From Chara braunii (taxonomy: Eukaryota; Streptophyta; Charophyceae; Charales; Characeae), in NCBI GenBank assembly GCA_003427395.1, contig BFEA01000011.1:6107577-6161749 (forward strand): a DNA stretch of 54,173 nt, read 5' to 3'. Within the stretch, counting starts at the first letter, position 1. The number at the start of each line of letters is the position of its first letter. Below the pieces are notes generated by a model. That model saw nothing but the letters and a program-made list of their open reading frames with translations, made no database searches and was not told the origin of the DNA. The position numbers and the translations under genes were made by a program. Positions 22,874-33,365 of this stretch are shown piece after piece.

Positions 22874-22891
22874 TCCCCGGCAACGGCGCCA
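22874..22891 (-). promoter_or_regulatory. Primer-binding site, tRNA-Asp (18 nt)
   Basis: The plus strand reads TCCCCGGCAACGGCGCCA, which to my knowledge equals the 3' end of plant tRNA-Asp including CCA, so the minus strand is fully complementary to that tRNA. It lies two bases inside the LTR end at 22894. It fixes minus orientation and the inner border of the right LTR. Confidence 0.85.
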
Positions 22892-22893
22892 CA

Positions 22894-23787
22894 TGTGAAG
22901 CGCATCGCCCCCCTCCTTTTCTCGCGAAGAGGCGGGAACCCTCCTGACCTTGTCACACAGGAGTTAAACAAAAACAACATAACCAAAGAGACAACTTGGA
23001 GACAACGCATTCATAATCCCATGAACCGCCAAGACGGCCTCGGTCGCGTCGTCCCTTCGCCGCTCTAGCTGGGTGCGCTAACCGTACATCCCGCAGTCCC
23101 TTACGAAATGATAGGTTCTTTGGGCACAAGTTGCTTCCCCAAGGGGCTGTCACCACCCTTAGGGGCGTATCCCTACCAAGTTATTTACCCATATACGAAA
23201 GCTTTTAAATGCAATTGCAGAGGTGGGTCAACCGAGGGGGTTTGCTCGCTCGCTGTAGTATAGGTACGCGTGGTTAAAACGCCTATTGAACCCGGACGTC
23301 CTTCGTTCCTTAGGGCGCTGATCTCCTAAGTACGAAGCGTACATCGGTCGACAAGGATGGTCTCAACCAAGCGTGAAACCCCCTTGTCCCTTTAAACACT
23401 AGTCAAAAAAAAGTTACAATAACCAGACATAGTTATTTCAAAAGGAACCGTCCTTAGTCGATAGGAATGTATATCCCATCTGAAATGATAATAAATAAAA
23501 AAATGAATCATTATATCATACATCCAAAGACACAAGATCAAAATAAAATCCGACCAACCCTGGTCGAACTCTACAAAAATCATACAGCCACCAGTGAGGA
23601 GTTGGTTTCCAACAATAACATTGATGCAGCCGACAAAGTAGTCGGATAAACTCCGTTTTGACTTGATGAGATACGATGCCAAACTTATCAATTTTAACCC
23701 AACTAGACCCACATATTCGTCTTCATACATTTCTAATTTTCTTGGATGACAGACTGTTTTGCGAATGATTATTGATCAGGTCCATTA
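22894..23787 (-). repeat. 5' LTR, palindrome arm 1
   Basis: From the LTR end (TGTGAAGCGCATC, counterpart of TGTCGAGCGCATC at 15076) to TGATCAGG. The whole stretch returns in inverted orientation at 24311-25208. The spacer 23788-24310 also matches the left LTR (15765-16300). The spacer carries its own small inverted repeat, GGTAGGTAGAA near 24231 against TTCTACCTACC near 24300. Confidence 0.85.
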
Positions 23788-24310
23788 CTTAAAGTGTTGC
23801 ATGTCTCACCCTACAGGAAGTGGTCTGGGGTACTTCTCCTCCTCGTCCAAGCACAAAGCTCGGATCTAAGAAGTTGCTCCGTCTCCAGTGAATCGGCAAA
23901 GCACCCCCGTAGAACGGTCCACTCCGGGTCGATGACAGGGTCGGCTTCTAAAGCAACAAACCTCCGCCACAGATGTTTCCTTGAAAGAGAGAGAGCGTTC
24001 ACCACAAGTAAATTTTCAGTTGTTCCCATCCTCCTTTGCCTAAGGTAACTCATTCAAAAAGAGTTAGAAGAGATAGAAAATGAGAATAATTTGGACAGAT
24101 AAAAAATATTCAGGATGAAAAGCTACGTTCGCTTGACCTTATCTGCTTTATTTGAATTGAATTCGTTTTACGGTGCTCACATAATTAACAATTTTTAAAA
24201 CGTAAGTTTTTTTTGTCACACAAACATGTGGTAGGTAGAAACAAGACTATCTTTTTCATCATCTCATGTAGACATAATCGACCTCCTTTGCAAACATTCT
24301 TCTACCTACC

Positions 24311-25208
24311 ACCTGATCAAGAATCATTCACAAAGCAGTCTGTCATCCAAGAAAATTAGAAATGTATGAAGACGGGTATGTGGGTCTAGTTTTAAGTCGA
24401 CAATGGGTTAAAATGAATGACTTTAGCAGTGTATCTCATCAAGTTAAAACGGAGTTTGTCCGACTTCTTTGTCGGGTGCATCTATGTTATTGTCGGAAGC
24501 CAACTCTTCGTTGGTGGTTGTATGATTTTTGTAGAGTTCAACCTGGTTTGGTTAAAATTTATTTTGATCTTGTGTCTTTGGGTGTACGATATGATGATTC
24601 AAATTCTTTCGATTATCATTTCAGATGGAATATACATTCTTATCGACTAAGGACGGTTCCTTTTGAAATAACTATGTGTAGTTCTTGTAACTTTCTTTTG
24701 ACTAGTGTGTAAAGAGACAAAGGGGTTTCACGCTTGGTTGAAACCATCCTTGTCGACCGGCTTATGCTTTGTACTTAGAAAATCAGCACCCTAAGGAACG
24801 GACGACGTCCAGGTCGAATAGGCGTTTTAACCGCGCGTACCTATACTACAGTAAGCAAGCAAACGCCCTCGATTGACCCACCTCTGCAATTACATTTAAA
24901 AACTTTCGCATGTAGGTCAGTAGCTCGGTAGGGATACGCCCCTAAGGGTGGTGACAACCCCTTAGGGAAGCAACTTGTGCCCCGGGGAACCTACCCTTTC
25001 GTAGGGGGCCGCGAAATGTACAGTGGGTGCACCGGGTTAGAGTGGCGAAGGGACGACGCGACCACGGTCGTCTCGGTTTGCGGGATTATGAATGCGTTGT
25101 CTCCAAGTTGTCTTTTTGGTTATGTTGTTTTCGTTTAACTCCTGCGTGACACGGGCCGGGAGGGCTCCCGCCTCTTCGCGAGAAAAGGCGGGGGCCGATG
25201 CCTCGACA
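24311..25208 (+). repeat. 5' LTR, palindrome arm 2 (inverted)
   Basis: Reverse complement of arm 1 with many substitutions. In places it is closer to the copy near 15480-15510 (shared ATCGAAAGAATTTGAATCAT on the complementary strand) than to arm 1, so it is not a recent or artificial copy of its partner. It ends CTCGACA at the target duplication. This puts an LTR 3' end at both outer borders of the element. Confidence 0.8.
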
Positions 25209-25212
25209 ACGT
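25209..25212 (+). repeat. Target-site duplication, right (ACGT)
   Basis: ACGT identical to the empty site at 14712-14715 and one base off the left copy. The following TGTGAGGTGAAATTGAG (17 bases) is identical to the sequence after the empty site. Confidence 0.7.
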
Positions 25213-25401
25213 AATGTGAGGTGAAATTGAGAGAAAAATATAACTTGAAAAAAAAAAAAAGTTCAAAGGCAAAAACTTGTCCTTACTCTTCCATGAGTAC
25301 CAACCTGCTCCTTCAATGATGCAAGTGCGAGATGTAAGAAACCCTTGAGAAGGGTCGTATCCATAAACATTATGACCATACCCCTCTCTCATGAATCAAG
25401 T

Positions 25402-26150
25402 AATCGTTGCCTCGTGGGATGTAAGGGGTTAAGGTGATAAAAATGAAAGGAATAAATACAGGAGATTGCAGGTATGGATTCACACGCAAAAGCCCAAATC
25501 ATATGCTTACAAGAACTAAGTTACTTTAGTAAAAGATGCAGAATGGGCAGATGGTGGGACGAACGGAGATTGAAGACATGGATTCTCATGCAAAATCCCA
25601 AATCATATGCTTACATGAAACTTAAGTTAGACTCTAGTAAAATACACGGCGTGGGCAGATGGTGAGACAACCCACAGTTGTGGGCCGCAACCCAGAGGAC
25701 AAAAAAAAGAACCATCATTCTGATTTATCAAGACCTGGACTTTGAGTAGGTGAACGGGTGCTTTGATAAATATGGTAGGTGAGTATGTGGACGAAAGGAG
25801 TGGTGCAGAAGCATCCCATATTATTATGTGTACGTATGCCCAAGGAACATTTACATTTCTTTGCACATTTTGCAGATGTCATACCAGACGTGGACAACTT
25901 AATTATCACAAGGGATTGAAATTCACACTTGAACCCTGTGATAGATACTTTGGAAGTGAAGTCTATTTGTCCATATTCTAAAATCCTCTTAGAACTGTTG
26001 GAAAAACAAAGCCTTATTGATGCATATCGGGTCATTCATCCGAATGACTCCAGTTTCACATGGCACGCTGCGAGCAGAGGCTGCACAGTCTCAAGGAAAC
26101 ATCGAAGACTCGATATGATATTTGTGCAAGTGTCAATCGTTGTCCATTAG
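25402..26150 (+). pseudogene. LINE endonuclease (APE-like) remnant
   Basis: Fragments of an apurinic-type endonuclease spread over frames: VIVASWDVRG (near 25405), AQIICLQEL (near 25490), HIIMCTYAQ (near 25820), DVDNLIITRD and then a long open part with LLELLEKQSLIDAYRVIHPN, SSFTWHAASRG and RRLDMIFVQ (25950-26120). These match in order the start, catalytic Glu motif, central strand and C-terminal D-x-YR...FTW...R-x-D boxes of plant LINE endonucleases. Stops and shifts break it. The domain would nick target DNA to prime reverse transcription. Confidence 0.7.
25464..25672 (+). repeat. Tandem duplication of about 104 bp inside the LINE endonuclease
   Basis: GATTGCAGGTATGGATTCAC at 25464 and its diverged copy at 25568. 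The duplicated unit contains the conserved IICLQE motif, so the domain carries it twice. Confidence 0.75.
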
Positions 26151-27001
26151 TCTCATAGTGGATCCCTTGTTGGACCATTACCCTTGATTAACTCGGTTTT
26201 TTCTTGACCCATGTATCAAAAACACAACGTTTTTTTTTAGACTGAATATAGATCATATGCATAACCAAAGTATCGTGCAGTGGGTTAAAGACCAAAACTG
26301 TGCTTCGCTTTCAACCAAGGACTTGTTCCCATCTAGGGGCGAGTGACTAACCACGAGTTTAAAAATCATTTTGAAAGACCTTGCATTTTTTTTCGATTAT
26401 TAAGTCTGGCTTTGGGAACAAAGTAGATCAGAACTGCAAAAACAAAATTGAGGGGGCGGAAGTGGTAATGGTCGCACACCCCGTCTGAGATATCTTTTGA
26501 GCCAGGGAATTAATTTGGTGGCTGGCAAAATGAGAATCAAATCAATTAAACAACATAAAATATAGCATGAGAGGTGCAAAGTCCAGGGTATAAAGAAACT
26601 AGATCTGATGAAGAAAAAAACTTTTGCTCTGGTGAACTTCCGAACTTCTCATTATAGTATCATGAAGGAGCGCGCCCACCTATTCAATCCCAACCTTTGG
26701 ACCACTTTCGAACCCAGGAGTATGCGCGGGTATTACGCCGTAATATATTTTCGTGATATTTTAACGTCCCGAAAACCAATAGACGGTGCACACAAAAATA
26801 ATGAGTAATGTATCCATGTTCTGAACACGCACAGAGACAATGATTCCTACTGAAGGTTAATTGACCCTAGACATACCTATTACCACAGAGGAGCTGACAC
26901 ATGCAATCAGCCAAATTACCAAAGTATCCTATCAAAGTTTTAATGTAGTTTGGAGAATTATTTGTGTAAGATTTGGTTGAGATTTATAGTTAAGTATTGA
27001 C

Positions 27002-27171
27002 TGGGGTAAAGTTGCCCCAAGTATGACTAAAGGCATCATAGTGTTTTTGTTTAAGAAAGGGGAGAAAAACAACATTTGTAATTGGCGCTTCATTTCCCTA
27101 TTGAATACAATATATAAACTCCTCATAAACACACTAGCTCTCAGACCTGCCCCACAACTTGCCCCAAATTG
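27002..27171 (+). pseudogene. LINE reverse transcriptase fragment
   Basis: One frame reads MTKGIIVFLFKKGEKN followed by NWRFISLLNTIYKLLINTLA, the conserved first RT block of LINEs. The rest of RT is missing, and a repeat begins at about 27165. Same strand as the endonuclease remnant, so both probably come from one element. Between 26150 and 27000 no motif is clear. Confidence 0.65.
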
Positions 27172-27370
27172 AAACAAAATGGGGCGGCTCATTTCCAAGT
27201 GCATCTGAGATCAATTTTGGGTCCGGATGTACTTGAAACATGTGTTTTCCTTCCCTATTGTAATCCGTTGTATCTTGAGACCTTGATTTTCTTTGATTTT
27301 CTCAGACAAATCTTAAGAAAATCAAGATACTTTGTGATTGATTCACCCTAGGATGAATCCGGTCACAAAC
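27165..27370 (+). repeat. Dispersed direct repeat, copy 1
   Basis: Matches 28392-28620: GAAACAAAATG, CGGATGTACTTGAAA, TAGGATGAAT and CGGTCACAAA blocks occur in the same order. It begins where the LINE RT fragment ends. Confidence 0.65.
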
Positions 27371-27973
27371 ATATCTCCCAAGTGACCGTTTTTTATCGTT
27401 AGTAGTCTTTTTTTTTTTTTTTTTCTCTTTTTTTTTTCCTCCATAAGATCCGGACACTAGGGGCTTGCCAGTCCCTACCGTATCAGTCCCTACTGACAAC
27501 CAACTCACTCCCACATTCTCCTTCTATTTTGTTTCTCTCTCCTCTTTTTTTTTTTTTTTTTTTTTTTTTACATGCGAAGTGTCAACTAGTTGTTGAGACT
27601 TTTTCTAGGCCCTTCATCTTGATCTAGGCCTAGATCATGCCCAAGGGGCAATCCGTTATTTCTCGGACTCTCATTTTGTCGATGTTTACTCCAAACGGTG
27701 ACCCCTCCTATTTCAATTTTTCCTTGGTAACTTATTTTTCACATGAAGCCTCTCAAGGCTCCAATTTCTCTAGGGTGGCCGGTTCGAGATATTCCGGACT
27801 GCAATCCACACCCCCCTTCTCTATTTATTTCCTTTTTTTCCTTCTATAAATTATCCGCTTGACCTTACTGGTACTTGCACTAGCAGTGCTAATATTTTGG
27901 GTCATCGGATCTTTATCTCAACGACGCATCTTGCTTTGAATATTTATTCCTCATTCTTCTTGGGACAACTCAA

Positions 27974-28045
27974 GTCCTCGACACTTGTCCCGCACTAGTC
28001 CTCGACACTTGTCCCTCGATAGTTCCTGACACTTAACCCGCCGAT
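27974..28045 (+). repeat. 24-bp tandem repeat, three copies
   Basis: GTCCTCGACACTTGTCCC at 27974 and 27998 and a diverged third copy at 28022. From 27371 to 28390 there are also T-runs (27410-27440 and 27547-27569) but no gene. Confidence 0.75.
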
Positions 28046-28391
28046 GATCCCGTCGGCACGTATCATAAAATGTGATTATTTTTACTTTGTTCCACGCGAT
28101 CCTTGATATCACTCCACATGCAGTCCCAATTTTATTTGGGACTCCCTACTCCCGAACAGTCCCAATTTCCTCCTCCTGACGCGTCCAAGTGTGCCAATTA
28201 TTATTGACCATTTAATCTTTGATCTTGCGGTTGTTGTTCATTGCCGTCTTTTGGTCCTCATGCTTGGGGCCCTCTTTTCTAGTACTGTGCGGTCGTCTAG
28301 GTTCAATCTCTCATGTACTTGTCACTCCCTTGCAGTTTGTTATATTTTGGGGTGCAATTGTGACTTTTTTCCTAGACCCATTGCCCCTATG

Positions 28392-28620
28392 CTTGCCCAA
28401 AACCGAAACAAAATGAAGCGACACATCCCAAAGTGCATCCGAACCCAATATTGGTTTCGGATGTACTTGAAATATGCGTTTGTTTTACTTTTTGTGGTCC
28501 GTTGCATCTCGGCCTACCTCCCTTTTATTTTATTTTGATTTTCTCTTCGAAAATTAAAAACAATCAAGTCATTTTGCAACGTTTCATCATAGGATGAATT
28601 CGGTCGCAAAATGTATGTAA
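28392..28620 (+). repeat. Dispersed direct repeat, copy 2
   Basis: Second copy of 27165-27370 with indels. From 28621 to 29465 I see no recognisable gene or element. Confidence 0.65.
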
Positions 28621-29465
28621 AACATGTGTTTGCTTTTGCTCTAGGTGTCCGTTTTTGTCTGTTTCTGTCCCAACTGCATCTAGTCTTGATGAAGTCTTGT
28701 TCAAGGCATCTAGGCCTCTTTTGGGAAGGAGCAAGTTGACCATGATGTGACGGCTTCCCCTTTTTCCACTCCCATACTCACCTACTTCTCCTATTCTCTC
28801 TTTCTAGGCATTTTTCTCCTCACCTTTGCTATCCGTTTTACTCTGGATTACACTAGGACCTCACTTTTCAGGTTCAGGGTATCTGTGTCTTCCGTATTCA
28901 AGACCCTTGTGATCCGTTGCGTCCCCTTTAAGTCTCTTTTCAGTTTCAAGGCCTAGGACCCTCAAAATTGAGGCTCTCCTTCTCTTTTTCAAACCGTTTT
29001 TATTTTGACTACCAAGGCCACTCATTTTTCAGGTCGCCCGTTATCCGACACTTGCTTGGGTGGGGCCTACTAGCCTTTTCTTTGTATTCTCCTTGCTTGG
29101 TCCATGATCCTTAGGCTTTTCTCATGCCGAATTCAGATGGCCTCCTCAGTCGCATACTACGATCCCATCCGTCGGTGCCACGACACTATTTTCCTCAACG
29201 TCGTTGGCCCCCTTCTACCTTCGACACTCAGCCTCTGGTATTATTTTCTCGGCGGCCCTCATTTTTTGAGAAGGAGGGTCGCCGCCTTTACTAATTTTCT
29301 GCAGCACTTTGTTGGTCTATTCTTGGCCCTAGAGCTCCGGCAGCCTCGAGCATCTTCCTATGTCCTAGGAGCCCAAACTATTGCCCCTCATTCCGGATTC
29401 CTCTGTCGTGCACACTTTCGTCATTTATCATGTCTCAAGAGCCGGGACCCGATTCGGGAACCACA

Positions 29466-29700
29466 AGTCCCGACAACGTACGTACACAACACTTGGATTT
29501 ACCCTGAATGTCTGCACTCACGCTCACACACTATCTCCTAACTTCTACACATAGGCGGCTATGGCCGCCGTCGTCTTCCTCCTCCTAACGGCTATGACTC
29601 ATCCTCTTCCACCTTTGAGCTTCTTGCTGACCACCGGAACTCAACGCACAAGTCACTCGAACAGCGCTTCCACGTTGTTCCCCAGATAATGAGTGATTGA
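29466..29700 (-). repeat. LTR fragment related to 44362-44595 (inverted)
   Basis: Its reverse complement follows 44362-44595 closely, including the GAGTGACTTGTGCGTTGAG and GACGACGGCGGCCATAGCCG blocks. On the minus strand it lies directly after repeat unit A. Confidence 0.8.
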
Positions 29701-29703
29701 CTA

Positions 29704-30108
29704 ATCACTGCCTCTTTATTCATACTGGTTCGTTTGGTGGTCAGGGTATGCCCGATGTCCCAAACCCTCAAGATATGCAGTCCCACTCTGGTATTTGCTG
29801 CAAAACGGATTGGACTGGGACTGCCCTTTTACTTGCCCCTTCGGTGTTTAACTTAGGATTCTTGACATTTCAGAGATGAACGGATTACCCTTTCAACCTT
29901 CGAGAGGTCAAGTTGACTCTTCGTGCACTGTTCTAGCCACGACCTACTGACCCATCAAAGGATGTATGGGCATAAACTTCTGAAAGGTCAAGACTGTAAA
30001 TTTGTCATTTTAGGAAACTTACAGACGACCCTTAAAACTCCTAAACAACTAATCTACGGATGAAATTCACACGATCTAAGCTAAAAAAAGAAAAACATTT
30101 GTATACGG
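29704..30108 (-). repeat. Repeat unit A, part 1 (interrupted copy)
   Basis: Matches 53162-53565 in the same direction. Interrupted after ACGG at 30108 by the 6.95-kb insertion; the continuation is at 37060. In minus-strand order it follows the G4 pol region and precedes the LTR fragment at 29700, so A plus that fragment may be the 3' LTR of G4. Confidence 0.8.
30105..30108 (+). repeat. Target-site duplication, left (ACGG)
   Basis: Identical to 37060-37063. The uninterrupted repeat has a single ACGG at 53562-53565. Confidence 0.85.
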
Positions 30109-31809
30109 TGTCGAGCGCATTGGTTCCACGCCGCGCCGAGGGGGACCCTCCCGGCCGCGTCACACAGGAGTAGGTCTATTTCTTCATCACGATACACATG
30201 GAGCTTCCGCAGGCCGCTTTGGCCGAGTGCGCCAACCATACCTCTCCCGAACCCCCAAGACAGGATAGGGCGAACGCGAGGCACGACTTACCTCCACCTT
30301 ACGAGAGTTGTCACCTCCCTTCGGTGGGCATATCCCCGCCGAGCTACCAGTCCACAGTACAAAAGTTAATCAGTTGCAATCGCAGAGGTGGACCAGGCGA
30401 GGGCGTTTCTCGTTCGTTGTAGCATAAGGGGTATGAGCGGTCTCACACCTCTATCGGACCCGCACGCGAACCGATGCACTGGGGGCTGAAGTCCCAAGCG
30501 CGACTCATCGTCAATCGACTAGGATGCATCCCACTTACCATGCGTTACATCACTCACACATACAGAACGACACAAAACAAACAACACAACAACACTCCTA
30601 GTCCATCCATCCCATATCCTTCCGACGAGGAAATCGGATAGGCGACGCGCGTGAGACTTAGTATAAGAACCGCGCGGACGCAGGACCTTCCCATATCGAC
30701 TAGCAATGCATAAATACGCAAGTAGTCACAATGATGGCGTACTATGTAGTGCCCATAATCAAGCGGTCCCTCGTAGATCCGAGTACCGCTTATGACACTC
30801 AAGTGTCAATCTCGAAGTATCGTGAGGGTCGACCCCTTCACGATATTGCATAGCCGGTGGGCAGGGCAAATAGGCTCTGCGCAGAGGGTGATCCCTTCCA
30901 CGCGGAGTCTGGGATCTGGGATGTCCTGGACAAGGACCTCGAACCCAGGCCTAGAGCCAACATCTGACTAAGAAATTTTAGGAAGCAACATAGTAAAGGA
31001 AGGGAGTTTTCTTTCCTTTCTCAATCTCAACCCAGTAAAAACCATTAGGTGTGGGCCCTATAGGCCATGCAAACACTCAACGTAGGTAGGTACGTATATA
31101 CATATAGTGGGGAATAAATATGTGACGATCACTTCTCACAGTCACAATGAGACTCCTCTCAGCCATATATATGTACGTAATCGCAAACAGTTAATTCCAA
31201 AGTCTGAACCACATAACATACCTGCAATCATATCAAAGAATCAACGAAGGTCCACGCACTACACGGGGTCAACTTCAACCACTCGCTATACTCATACCCC
31301 CTGCTTTAACCATGCAAGCCCCAACCTTTGTCCAACCTTCCAAAAATAAATACTCAACATCTTCGTTAAATGACCATTGAATAAAAGTCTGGGTAAAAAC
31401 CTCAACAAAATAATAGAAACCACCAGGGCTAAAACCTTTTTGGTTGGGTATTGAGAATGAATTGGAGTTGAGTCGTAGACCGACGAACCAGCAACCGACC
31501 TGTTATCAGTGATAAGAGAAGATGATCCTCATAGGATCAAGTTGAAACTAGTTCAAATCTCGAATCAGAATGATAAAAAAGAACCTGTACCATACGACAT
31601 GTCAATCCCCAAGCTAAATGATCAGTGTATGGGGAATAATTCTCCATAGCACATTCTTACTCAAAACTATCTACCAACTAAGTTTAAGTCTATCCTTGAG
31701 CCATGAGCCAATGTCAAAAGAAAAGGTAGACCTTTGTCAGAATCTTCCCTATTCAAGATGGATTACCAGAATCGCCACTTGTCAAAATATAGCCTAATTT
31801 CACTAAACT

Positions 31810-32380
31810 AAAAAAATTTCAGCAGAGCTTCCCATAGAAAAAATGCTCTTTTAAAATTTATATCAACTTAAATATAAAAATTGAAACAATATCTAACTCT
31901 GAAAAGTCAAGTTTTGTTCAATTTTTTGAATTAGTAAAAATTAGGGCAGCATCTCTATTAGAAAAGCAGACTTCCAAATTTATACTAAGTTAAATAAAAA
32001 CTCAAAGTAAAACTTGAGTTCAACCAAGATAAAATTTAACTAACTGCTTAGTTTTGTATAAATTTTGGCAGCGTTTCCCATAGAGAAAGTAACTTTTCAA
32101 AATTTATAAAAAACTAAATTTAAATTTAGAAATAATTTTGACTTCCTAAAGTTCAATTTTGTCTAACTCTCTGGTTTAGCAAAAAAATAGCCCGCATCCC
32201 CTTTAGAAAAGGAGACTTTCCAGATTTTTACTAAGCCATACATAAAATTTACACAAACGTAACTTTGAAAAGTCAAATATAACTAACTCCTTCGTTTTGT
32301 AGAAATTTCGGCAGCGCTTCCTGTAGAGAAAGTAACTTACCAAGATTTATACAAGACCAAGGATAACAAAAGATCCAAGA
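31810..32380 (+). repeat. Tandem array of about 122-bp units, five copies
   Basis: The core GGCAGCGCTTCCCATAGAGA recurs in diverged form at 31821, 31946, 32068, 32192 and 32311 (spacing 119-125), each followed by TTTATA and an A/T-rich part. AT-rich and noncoding. It lies inside the solo LTR. Confidence 0.75.
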
Positions 32381-32654
32381 AAATGCAGAAATTAACCTAA
32401 GTAAAATAAACTTAGCTCATAAAATGCAGGAATTGAAACTAACTCCCATGGATCTAGCACGTGTCGAACTTCTAAAGCAACTACCTATCAAACTGAAACT
32501 CAGATTAAGTAGTAATACCACTCAGCCACATGCAAGGCCAAACCACAAAGGTAAGTACTCTCACCAACCCAAAGTTAATCTTGTCAAGCAATAGTTCGTA
32601 GTCTTTCAATGATTTATCCATTTATACCCCGCTTACATAAGGCATAAAGCTAAA

Positions 32655-33365
32655 CCACCCAAACTTATGGAACAATGTATAGCTCAACCATTGAGTATAT
32701 ACAAACAGAGGGAACTACAACTTTTCTCTTCTTTGGGGATATGATTAGGTTGTCCATCCTAGTCACCCTGAACTGTTTAAGTATCCAAGTTATATATAAT
32801 TATTTGCACTTAATCTTGTAAGGTAACATATGACTGGACCGATCATCTTTGCTCAAAGCTCAACCTGTCCCTTCTTACCATAAGTTTATTCTAAATTAAT
32901 ACTCTCTTCAGTTTCTGATAAGCTATAGTCAGACTACCCAAACTTATGAGAATGTGTCTGACTAGCCTGTTCATAGATAAAGTAATAATAAAATATAGTC
33001 AAGTTATAACATTTTGGTTCCAACATGTGCGTGGCATTGGACCAAGACCACCAAAACTTATGAAACATGTCTGGTGCTCTGCCCAATTTATTTTTTCTTA
33101 ATGGTGAAACAGGAAGAGGTCGAGTCACCCAAACACATGGAACATGCTCAAACCCCCTCATCCACAACAAAAAAAAACTGAGAAAAAAAAAAATAAACAA
33201 GGCAACCAAGCCACCCTAACTTATGAGACTTTGCTTGGTCCCCAAATCCACAGACAGTCCTCACAAGTCAGAGCAACAAGACCACTCAAACTTATGAAAC
33301 ATGTCTGGTCCCCCAAGCAACTCAAAAATAAACATAGCACTTGACTTCCCCAAACTTATGGAGAC
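32655..33365 (+). repeat. Iterated CAAACTTATG motif block
   Basis: Seven occurrences of a longer core, roughly CCACCCAAACTTATGAAACA, often followed by TGTCTGGT, near 32661, 32940, 33055, 33131, 33216, 33287 and 33350. Spacing is 63-115 bases for the last six, 279 before that. Between copies the sequence is not clearly related. From 33366 to 37025 I see no gene; 35320-35790 is CT-rich and yields only low-complexity frames. Confidence 0.6.

Larger units (their letters stand above)
15076..25208 (-). mobile_element. Giant-LTR, gag-only retrotransposon
   Basis: Reads on the minus strand. Boundaries come from the termini TGTCG (15076) and CGACA (25208), the flanking 4-bp duplication and the empty site at 14711. 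Order in element sense: 5' LTR 25208-22894, two-base spacer, tRNA-Asp primer site 22891-22874, gag 22606-21861, noncoding interior, polypurine-like tract, 3' LTR 20404-15076. No protease, RT or integrase is visible, so it would need enzymes from another element. This is the layout called TR-GAG in plants. The LTRs are far longer than in most retrotransposons. The right LTR is rearranged into a palindrome. Confidence 0.65.

Noticed and set aside
23788-24310. An independent foldback transposon at 22894-25208
   Set aside because: The same arm-plus-spacer order occurs at 15076-16300 and the primer site abuts 22894, which fits an LTR better than a foldback element. Kept only as an alternative.
29104-29541. 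A 145-codon frame that looks open and mixed in composition
   Set aside because: Its second part lies in LTR-derived sequence (29466 onward) and runs antisense to it. No protein family was recognised.
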